In this document: positions 26,313-33,453 of the stretch, one piece after another | Numbering within the stretch: the first letter of the stretch is position 1 | How the letters are laid out: the number at the start of each line of letters is the position of its first letter | Program-made: the position numbers and the translations under genes | Notes under the pieces: generated by a model | What the model was told of the DNA's origin: nothing | What the model saw: only the letters and a program-made list of their open reading frames with translations | Database searches by the model: none | From: an uncultured Cytophagales bacterium | GTDB lineage: Bacteria > Bacteroidota > Bacteroidia > Cytophagales > Thermonemataceae | Direction of reading: 5' to 3' | DNA length: 64,000 bases | Assembly: GCA_937911505.1 (NCBI GenBank) | Contig: CALEMF010000113.1 | Span: 1-64,000 of the forward strand

Positions 26313-27170
26313 TTATTGAAGCAACGCCTCAAACGTATTTCCTGCGTTCATATCACCTGTCTGGAAGCCTTTATTAAACCATTTCATTCTTTGCTCGGAG
26401 CTTCCGTGGGTAAAAGACTCAGGCGTTACATAGCCACGCATACGCTTTTGAATAGCATCATCGCCCACGGCTGCCGCTGCACTCATCGCTTCTTCTATAT
26501 CTCCTTCTTCCAGTACTTTATACTTTTCTTCGGTTCTTTTCGCCCAAACGCCTGCAAAAAAGTCTGCCTGTAACTCTACTGCTACAGAAAGGCGATTCAC
26601 TTCTTCTTTGCTATACTGGCCGCTGGTTCGCATCTGGTGCACTTTCTGCGTAGTACCTAGAAGCGTTTGTATATGATGCCCCACTTCGTGGGCAATCACA
26701 TAGGCAATGGCAAAGTCGCCTCCTTTTGCACCAAACTTATCTTTTAACTCTTTAAAGAAACTCAAATCCATATAAATGGTCTGATCGGCAGGGCAATAAA
26801 AAGGGCCCATGGAAGCGGCACCTACTCCACAAGCGGTTTGTGTTTCAGCCGTAAACAATACCATACGCGGCTCCTTGTAGTCCAGACCATTTTCGGCAAA
26901 TACTGCTGCCCAGGTTTCTTCTGTATAGCCTAATACAACAGTAGAAAAGTCAGCAATTTCATCTTCTTCAGGAGAAGTGTTTACCGATTGTTGTTTTTGC
27001 TGGTTATTAAGTTGCCCAGAGTTAAGCAAGGCCAACGGGTTTTCACCCATAATGATAGCAATGATTACGATAATAATGGTGCCAAGACCTCCGCCAACGG
27101 CAAGGTTTCGCCCTCCTTTTCCTCTTCTGTCATCTACATTGCTACTGCGTTTTCCATCTTTCCATCTCAT
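26313..27170 (-). CDS. YpfJ-type neutral zinc metallopeptidase
   Basis: A 285-residue protein of the YpfJ family. The start RWKDG(K)RSSNVDDRRG is the conserved family N-terminus, followed by one membrane helix (GGGLGTIIIVIIAIIMG) and a long linker. His161-Glu162-x-x-His165 in IAHEVGHHIQTLLGT is the zinc site, and the later ELQADFFAGVWA segment supplies the third ligand. Cytoplasmic membrane protein with the catalytic part outside; substrate unknown. Confidence 0.88.
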   Translation of the reverse strand: MRWKDGKRSSNVDDRRGKGGRNLAVGGGLGTIIIVIIAIIMGENPLALLNSGQLNNQQKQQSVNTSPEEDEIADFSTVVLGYTEETWAAVFAENGLDYKEPRMVLFTAETQTACGVGAASMGPFYCPADQTIYMDLSFFKELKDKFGAKGGDFAIAYVIAHEVGHHIQTLLGTTQKVHQMRTSGQYSKEEVNRLSVAVELQADFFAGVWAKRTEEKYKVLEEGDIEEAMSAAAAVGDDAIQKRMRGYVTPESFTHGSSEQRMKWFNKGFQTGDMNAGNTFEALLQ

Positions 27171-27336
27171 AATTTTGGTAAATATTTTACTGTTAATATA
27201 CGAAATTTAGGGTGCACCTAGCTACTTCATTATACTATTTCTAGTTTTATCAAACTTTTCGTTTTTTATAGCAAAGCTCCCCCAACAAATAGTATTACTA
27301 TTATGTTATTTTTACAACATCAAATTGTAAAATACT

Positions 27337-28116
27337 ATGAAATATCCGTTGTTTTTTGTCATCATCGTTTTTGTTTTAAGTATAAGTGCCTGTGCGGTAG
27401 TGAAGCAGGATATGGTAGGGGTAAAAAGAAAATTAGGGAAGGTAACGAGTCGTTCACTAGACCCAGGTCTCTACAGCCTCAATCCTTTTACTACCACTAT
27501 GCTACGTGTACCTGTTCGTACTGTCAACATGGAAATCAGGGTCAACTTACCGAGTAAAGAAGGGCTTACCATTGCCTCTGATATCTCCATTCTATATCGT
27601 GTAAAAAGACAAGAAGTACCAGAGATACTCAAGAATGTGGGAATAGAGTACGAGAGTACAGTCATTTTACCTGTTTTTCGCTCCGCCTCTGCAGATGTTT
27701 GTGCACGATTCTACGCTAAAGATATGCACTCTGGAGAACGGGCTGTCATAGAACAAAAGATACAAGAAAGAATGGAAGAGTTACTGGGTGACCGAGGCTT
27801 CATCATAGAATCTGTATTGATGAAAAGCATTGAACTACCCAACGGACTCTCTGAGGCCATAGAAGAAAAACTCTCCGCAGAGCAAGACGCTATGCGCATG
27901 GAGTTTATTTTACAAAGAGAAAAGCAAGAGGCTGAGCGAAAGCGCATAGAAGCAGAGGGAATCAGAGATGCCCAGAAGATTATCGCTGATGGCCTTACGC
28001 AAGAGATTATTCAGATGAAAAGTATAGAGGCTATGAGAGAGCTTATAAAATCTAATAACGCCAAGGTCATTATTACCGACGGGAAAACTCCTTACTTACT
28101 CAATCAGCAAGATTAA
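27337..28116 (+). CDS. SPFH/prohibitin-domain lipoprotein
   Basis: A 259-residue protein with lipobox SISAC at the end of its signal peptide, then an SPFH domain: KRKLGKV..., DPGLYSLNPF, a strand-rich middle with VNMEIRVNLPSKEGL, FRSASADVCARFYAKDM and a long charged coiled coil (EKQEAERKRIEAEGIRDAQK). Family members form ring assemblies that scaffold membrane microdomains or proteases. Lipid anchoring in place of an N-terminal helix is a common Bacteroidota form. Confidence 0.85.
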   Translation: MKYPLFFVIIVFVLSISACAVVKQDMVGVKRKLGKVTSRSLDPGLYSLNPFTTTMLRVPVRTVNMEIRVNLPSKEGLTIASDISILYRVKRQEVPEILKNVGIEYESTVILPVFRSASADVCARFYAKDMHSGERAVIEQKIQERMEELLGDRGFIIESVLMKSIELPNGLSEAIEEKLSAEQDAMRMEFILQREKQEAERKRIEAEGIRDAQKIIADGLTQEIIQMKSIEAMRELIKSNNAKVIITDGKTPYLLNQQD

Positions 28117-28129
28117 CTTACATAATAAT

Positions 28130-28174
28130 AGTAGCTCCATTGCGCTGAATTGTTCTACTGGCAATGGAGCTACT
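28130..28174. terminator. Bidirectional hairpin between convergent SPFH and umuD genes
   Basis: A perfect 15-bp stem, AGTAGCTCCATTGC and its complement, with a loop of about 16 bases, lies exactly between the two stop codons. T runs are short on both sides. Confidence 0.6.
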
Positions 28175-28566
28175 TATACTTGCTTAATCACCGTAGTTAC
28201 CACACCCCAAATACGAAAATCCTGCACTTGACTTACATCAATAGTAGTATAACGCTTGTTTTCTGGTTGTAAATACACTTTTCCATTTCTTTGTATCAAT
28301 CGTTTTACAGTAAAAGCGCCATCTAAATACCCTACTACAATCTTACCCGATGTGGGTGTAATACTCCGATCAATAATGAGCAAATCCCCTTCTTCTATAC
28401 CAGCTTCTACCATCGAGTCACCTGCTACCCGTGCAAAGAAAGTGGCTTCTTTATTTTTTATGTAAGCTTGGTCAAGTGAGAGTGCCATTTGCTCAAAGTC
28501 TTCTGCCGGTGAAGGAAAACCTGCTGAAAGTATGGGTAATGGCTGATAAATAGGGAGTTTGTGCAT
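28174..28566 (-). CDS. umuD: UmuD-like S24 autoprotease
   Basis: A 130-residue protein with all UmuD features: a self-cleavage site Ala15-Gly16 (ILSAGFPSP), catalytic Ser51 in AGDSMVEAG and Lys88 in FTVKRL. After RecA-stimulated cleavage the protein would join UmuC as polymerase V. It follows umuC, starting 11 bases after its stop codon, so the order is the reverse of the usual umuDC. Confidence 0.9.
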   Translation of the reverse strand: MHKLPIYQPLPILSAGFPSPAEDFEQMALSLDQAYIKNKEATFFARVAGDSMVEAGIEEGDLLIIDRSITPTSGKIVVGYLDGAFTVKRLIQRNGKVYLQPENKRYTTIDVSQVQDFRIWGVVTTVIKQV

Positions 28567-28577
28567 AGTAACGCTTG

Positions 28578-29822
28578 TTAAGTAACAGAAATCAGCTCCT
28601 CAAAGCTGGTAGTATACCGACGGCTGAGTCGCTCCTGTTTCATACGCCACATTTGTACGTGTTGCGAGGAGAGCCGTAGGGTATTTTTCCCTAGCTTTTG
28701 GTTAAGTCGATCCATTGTCGCCATCAGCTTTTTGTGGAGCACAGGCTCTTGCTCGAAGCAAGAAAGTTGCTGGCTACTTGCTGGTAAAAGATCCATTAAA
28801 ATGACCCCTGCTTTTTTGTAAGCATACCCTTCTAAAAAAATACTATTAAGTAATTGCTACGACGCTATTACAAGTGCGAAGCTAGAGTCAGTAGCAAAAG
28901 GAAGAGACACATACATACTCCTAGCGTATTGCTTTTGCGAGGTATTGAAACGATTAGTACGGATAAAAATATAAAGTGTACAACACAACGACTGTTGCCT
29001 ACGCAACTTTTCTGAAGCCTTTACTGTAAAAGTAGTAATCCGCTCTTCCAGATAGGCATAGTGTTTTTGTGTGCCCTCAAAGCTCCTAGTGACTGTGATG
29101 GATTTTTTATAACGGAGCGCTTCGAGGCTTAGTACAGACTTTCCCATTAACTCGTATTTGAGCCGTAACATAACTACCGAAAACTTTTTTCTTATAAAAG
29201 CATCCGAGAGTTGTGTGAAAGTATAGGCATCATACACCCCTAATTCTTTCAATTTTCTAGTTAGATTCCTACCTACGCCCCATACCGCTCCTATGTCCAT
29301 CCAGCGAAGCGCTTTCACGCGTTTTTCTTCATTATCAATGAGGTATACGCCGTGGGTTCTAGGTACGAACTTCTTCGCTATTTTATTGGCTACTTTAGCA
29401 AGTGCTTTGGTAGGAGCAGCACCTATGCTGACGGGAATGCCTGTCCATTGCTTTACACATTGCTGTACTTGAGAGAGCTCTGTTTTTAGTTGTGTTGTTT
29501 GCTCTAGTTGTAGAAATGCCTCGTCTACAGAGTATATTTCACATTTGGTAGTAAATCGCTTCAATGTACCCATTACCCGTCTGCTCATATCGCCATACAA
29601 TGAGAAATTCGCTGAGTACACCTGTACATTTTGAGCTTGTAGCATTTTTAAATGTTGATGTACAGGTGCCCCCATAGGTACAAAGGGCTTTACCTCTTCA
29701 GAACGTGCAATGATACAGCCATCGTTATTAGATAAAATGACTACTTTCTTTCCCTCTAAGGCTGGATTGAATACACGCTCGCAAGAGACATAGAAGTTAT
29801 TACAGTCTACTAAAGCAAACAT
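28578..29822 (-). pseudogene. umuC: umuC, Y-family polymerase gene interrupted by an in-frame TAG
   Basis: The first part (29822-28860) encodes the polymerase core: FALVDCNNFYVSCERVFNP, ILSNNDGCIIARS, YSVDEAFL with the catalytic Asp-Glu, and the helix-hairpin-helix GVGRNLTRKL. TAG occupies 28859-28857. The same phase then continues without a gap through EGYAYKKAGVILMDL and the UmuC C-terminus to 28578. Aligned with E. coli UmuC, the stop replaces one residue of a helix just before the EGY/GHRYAKAG block; nothing else is lost. Reading through gives 414 residues, the normal length. The truncated product would lack part of the little-finger region and the clamp-binding tail. Confidence 0.85.
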
Positions 29823-30049
29823 ATCGGCAAATCAGTTATCTAAATCTTAAGTGTTGCCTCTGCAAGGTATCGGCACTGATGACACAGCAAAATAATAAGG
29901 ATGAAATGACTGAAGAATTGTATAAACGATAAGATATATTATCTGTACTCTCAAGAAGAATAACTTTTTTGCTTTAAAAAGCCTTGTGTAGATCCCTCAT
30001 ATTACTCTTATTCAGATAGTAAAAATTATTATATCAACACCATCGATCA

Positions 30050-31078
30050 TCAGAAAGACTGTCTTTTAATGAATCGAAAAGGATTTCGAATTTTCGTTAG
30101 CCTATTTTCAGTAATCATCTCTGAAGTCTTTACAGCCATATGCTCAAAGTCGGTCGAGATTACTGATATTCCCTTGGCTAAAACTTCTTTTAAAGGTGTG
30201 TCATTATAGGATAAAATACCCAATTCTTCTCCAATTATCAGTTTTTTTGTTCTTGCTTGTTTTATTAGATTAGCTAAATCCATGTCGGAGATTACGATGT
30301 ATAGATCCCCTTTTTTTACTTGCGTACTATCTACTATTTCATTGAGCACCTCAAAAGGAAGGTTATTCGACCCACACGCCCGCTTAAACCCTCGAACGAT
30401 CTCCTGTGGATAAGGGTAAGCCGTATCCGTAGGAAAAACCAAAAAGATACGATTGTAAGACTTTATACGATCTATAAGTGTATTAATCATTTCAAAGAGA
30501 TCACGTTCAAAATCTTGACAAACCAACCCATAGTTTTTATGTTTGATGTTTGTTATATCTTTATCCAGTAAAATCAGCTTTCCTTCTGGTATATTCATAA
30601 GCAAGTCAATAATTCGCCCCTCCTCTCCTTCAAGATGTGGCATAATCACATAGTAGGAATATAACCTGTTAGTCTTTCTAATGAGGTTCTCGAAAAGGTC
30701 GGGATTGCAATGGTGGATAAAAAGATCTACTACCACCTGATCACCTAGGTTAGACACCAATCCGTCATAAATAATTTTCTTATAAGGGCTAAGCTTATTA
30801 AACATTAAGCAAACTTGTAGCTTAGATTCAACATTTGTATTGGAGATGTAGTAACCCTTCCCTCTTACGGCATTAATGATATTATTTTCCTTTAATTGCT
30901 TGTAGGCCTTCTCTACTGTGTCTCGAGAGAGAAGATAAGTTTCAGCTACTTCATTAATGGAAGGGATACGGTCACCGACCTTTAGCTTACCCCCTTGCAC
31001 CAACCGCTCTATTTCACGAACCAGTTGCTTGTACTTAGGAGTCTTAGAATTATGTAGTGCAAATTGATCAAACATCAT
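30050..31078 (-). CDS. GntR-family regulator with sugar-binding-like effector domain
   Basis: About 342 residues. The N-terminal winged helix (KYKQLVREIERLVQGGKLKV, then GDRIPSINEVAETYLLSRDT and VRGKGYYI) is GntR-type; the rest resembles LacI/periplasmic-binding folds, an arrangement common in Bacteroidota next to fucose and rhamnose loci. I use the first ATG of the MMFDQF pair; the longer frame adds MRTSRRFF without support. It is divergent from the rhamnose locus and is its likely regulator, perhaps via the repeats at 31539-31571. Confidence 0.82.
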   Translation of the reverse strand: MMFDQFALHNSKTPKYKQLVREIERLVQGGKLKVGDRIPSINEVAETYLLSRDTVEKAYKQLKENNIINAVRGKGYYISNTNVESKLQVCLMFNKLSPYKKIIYDGLVSNLGDQVVVDLFIHHCNPDLFENLIRKTNRLYSYYVIMPHLEGEEGRIIDLLMNIPEGKLILLDKDITNIKHKNYGLVCQDFERDLFEMINTLIDRIKSYNRIFLVFPTDTAYPYPQEIVRGFKRACGSNNLPFEVLNEIVDSTQVKKGDLYIVISDMDLANLIKQARTKKLIIGEELGILSYNDTPLKEVLAKGISVISTDFEHMAVKTSEMITENRLTKIRNPFRFIKRQSF

Positions 31079-31264
31079 AAAAAATCTTCTGGATGTACGC
31101 AAAAGTAGTAAGTTACTAGTAATTACTTAGGCACTTCTTATTAATAACATACTGAAAAACAGTTACAACATTGAAATAGGTTCTACCACGAACCAGTGAT
31201 TCAATCATTGAAGGTATTAAGGCTTTCTGTTTTTGAATGAAAATTTAACCCAATAATATACCTC

Positions 31265-31381
31265 TTGAAAATCATAGCCACGCTATGGATAAAAAAATAA
31301 TAATGTGTGAATGTATTTTGGTCATTTTTTAGGAACCGAAACGAAGTGTAGCTCAGCGTAGCTAAATGAAAAAAGGTTAAA
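31265..31381 (+). repeat. Dispersed ~115-bp repeat, copy B
   Basis: Same element as 8874-8992, in the opposite orientation. It starts TTGAAAATCATAGC, forms a perfect small hairpin (CATAGC with GCTATG), continues with GGATAAAAAAA and ends in the conserved block around 31322-31368. It lies in the 726-base gap between the GntR gene and the DoxX gene. Confidence 0.75.
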
Positions 31382-31538
31382 TGATTTTACTAAGTAGCTG
31401 AACATCTGAACAATACATCCATTCAACACTCCTTTCTCTTAATGAAATCCTCGAGCTCCATCTTCTGTGGAGAAGGACAACTTAAAGCCCGCCCCTCAAA
31501 AATTGACTAAAATCAGGATACTACAGGATATATCTGTC

Positions 31539-31571
31539 AGAAATACAAAATATTTTAGTAGAAATACAAAA
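31539..31571 (+). promoter_or_regulatory. Direct repeat AGAAATACAAAA, two helical turns apart
   Basis: The identical 12-mer occurs at 31539-31550 and 31560-31571, a 21-base period, so both copies face the same side of the DNA. It lies between the divergent regulator and the rhamnose operon and is a likely activator site. The remaining bases 31572-31804 show no gene and only weak promoter-like sequence (TACCTTGA near 31690). Confidence 0.5.
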
Positions 31572-31804
31572 ATGTTGGATTTAACGATATAAAACATTGT
31601 GGTTTCCCTCTAAGCAATATTCCTTTTAAACTTTAGGTAAGTGCATCTAATGTACTGTCAAAAAATTCACAATGAGTAAGTAGTATTACCTTGAAAAATC
31701 GCTGATGATCTCGAATTTATTGAATCCCCTAATTCTTGGCGAGTCAATAAAATCACTTTTAGTGAGATGATCAATCTTTTGAACTTTCTAAATCAAGTTT
31801 CATA

Positions 31805-32164
31805 ATGACTGAAGAACAGAAAAGAAGTAAGTGGAGATACCTGTGGATAATAGCTATAGGTTTACTGATTCTTACAGGAGTACTAAAAGTAATTTCTGAA
31901 GAATCTATGGTAAACAACATGGAGGAAGCAGGCTTTGGTCACATGACCTTTTGGCTTGGTATACTGGAGTTGAGTTGCGTAGTGGTATTCCTTATTCCCA
32001 AAACAAGGAATATCGGCTTTTTACTATGCGTGGCTTACGGAGGAGGTATCCTTGCGGCTGAGTGGATCGCACTGAAATCAATCATACCAGGTTTGGTCGT
32101 ACTAGTTTTCCTATGGGCAGGTATGTACTTTGAGAACCCTAGGTTTTTCGCACTTAGGAGTTAA
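31805..32164 (+). CDS. DoxX-like small membrane protein
   Basis: A 119-residue protein with four hydrophobic segments (WIIAIGLLILTG, FWLGILELSCVVVFLI, GFLLCVAYGGGILAAEW, IIPGLVVLVFLWAGMYF), the DoxX-like size and layout. DoxX-type proteins are linked to quinone or thiol redox steps in the inner membrane. Here it precedes a redoxin gene by 64 bases, which fits a redox role. Confidence 0.75.
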   Translation: MTEEQKRSKWRYLWIIAIGLLILTGVLKVISEESMVNNMEEAGFGHMTFWLGILELSCVVVFLIPKTRNIGFLLCVAYGGGILAAEWIALKSIIPGLVVLVFLWAGMYFENPRFFALRS

Positions 32165-32228
32165 CTGTAAATCGCATCAATTAATTACGGAATGAAGCTA
32201 AATACTACACACACTAAACTAATATGAC

Positions 32229-32954
32229 ATGGAGATTACGACAGAAAAAGACGATAAGAAAGTTACGACAAAAACGGAAAGTCATCCGTATAACTACCCT
32301 AATTTTAAAGCAGAATTCTATCAGTTCCACGACTTCACAGGGCTAGAAGAAGGAGATCAATTCGTTGACTTTGAATTGACCACACTGCAAGGGGAAAAAG
32401 CGAAAATCTCTGATTTTCTGGATAAGCCGCTTGTATTTGAAATGGGGAGTATTAGTTGCCCAATGTATGCGGGTCACGTAACGCCTATGCAGGAGATTGC
32501 TAGGCGGCACCCCGAATACAACTTTGTAGTGCTCTACGTGCGAGAGGCTCACCCTGGCGAGAAAATTACCAACCACACCACCTTTGAGAAGAAGATGTAC
32601 GCTGCAACAGAAGCTAGTAAATTTTATGACGATCATCGAACCATCTTAATTGATGAAGTAGATGGTAGGGCACATAAAGTATACGGAGCCTTGCCCAATA
32701 CGGTCTACGTCATCGATACCGATGGAACCATAAAGTTTGTAAAAGCCTGGAACAATACTGATTATTTAGAGCCTGTTCTAGAGCATATTACAAAAGGAAG
32801 ATCAACAAACGAACTAAAATTCAGACCGGCAAAGCCGGGGTTGATACAGTCCTACAAAACTTTTAAAAAGTGTGGCAGAGTCTCCCTGACAGATTTTTTA
32901 TATCACTTACCAAAACTACTATGGAAGCATTATAAAGCTGGAAATTTATTTTAA
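32229..32954 (+). CDS. Deiodinase-like/redoxin thioredoxin-fold protein, copy 1
   Basis: A 241-residue thioredoxin-fold protein. FELTTLQGEKAKISDFLDKP begins the redoxin domain; the active-site stretch is FEMGSISCPMYAGHV, with one cysteine where iodothyronine deiodinases have Sec, and VLYVREAHPGEK corresponds to the deiodinase YI-EAH motif. A second half continues with FVKAWNNTDYLEPVLEHI and a 45-residue C-terminal extension. No signal peptide. It starts a pair with the membrane protein downstream (12 bases); the same pair is found again at 48.7-49.9 kb. Catalysis is unproven. Confidence 0.8.
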   Translation: MEITTEKDDKKVTTKTESHPYNYPNFKAEFYQFHDFTGLEEGDQFVDFELTTLQGEKAKISDFLDKPLVFEMGSISCPMYAGHVTPMQEIARRHPEYNFVVLYVREAHPGEKITNHTTFEKKMYAATEASKFYDDHRTILIDEVDGRAHKVYGALPNTVYVIDTDGTIKFVKAWNNTDYLEPVLEHITKGRSTNELKFRPAKPGLIQSYKTFKKCGRVSLTDFLYHLPKLLWKHYKAGNLF

Positions 32955-32966
32955 GAATTCTCGAAG

Positions 32967-33446
32967 ATGAAAGAATTGACTCCGTTCTTAATTATTCTGT
33001 TCCTAGCGTATGCCACGGGAATATTCTATGTGCTCTCAATGATCGAGAAGCCTCTATGGGGATACTTGTACAAATCGAAACTATTCCCAAAAGAAAAGCT
33101 TATGAGGCAGCTACACGGGCAACTGAAGAGGCTCATTACCTTACTGCCACCAACAATGATTATCTCGATGTTCAGTTCTTTAATGTTAATTGTTTACCAA
33201 GCCTTCACTTTAAAAAGTGCACCTGCGCTGATATTAGCTATATTCTTCGTCACTGGCTTGGGCTATTTAATAACCTTCTTAAAAAGAAGAATTGATGGAG
33301 TAAAACAGATTGATTCCGATGAAGAGTATATCATACTCAATACCGGTGTCATTCGCCTAGCGCAATTACATCACGAAGGGTTACTCTTAGCATTCACCTC
33401 TTTTATTTTACAACTCTGGGTAGTCAGTAGCTCACCCATAATCTAA
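32967..33446 (+). CDS. Partner membrane protein of the redoxin, copy 1
   Basis: A 159-residue protein with four predicted membrane segments: FLIILFLAYATGIFYVLSMI, LLPPTMIISMFSSLMLIVYQ, APALILAIFFVTGLGYLITF and LLLAFTSFILQLWVV. It keeps a G(I)FYxLS.xEK(P)xW motif near the first helix and HHEG(L) before the last, both shared with the copy at 49411; two histidines next to a membrane helix could bind a cofactor. The rhamnosidase start follows 7 bases later, so the pair belongs to the rhamnose operon. Family not recognised. Confidence 0.7.
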   Translation: MKELTPFLIILFLAYATGIFYVLSMIEKPLWGYLYKSKLFPKEKLMRQLHGQLKRLITLLPPTMIISMFSSLMLIVYQAFTLKSAPALILAIFFVTGLGYLITFLKRRIDGVKQIDSDEEYIILNTGVIRLAQLHHEGLLLAFTSFILQLWVVSSSPII

Positions 33447-33453
33447 CCTAGAT

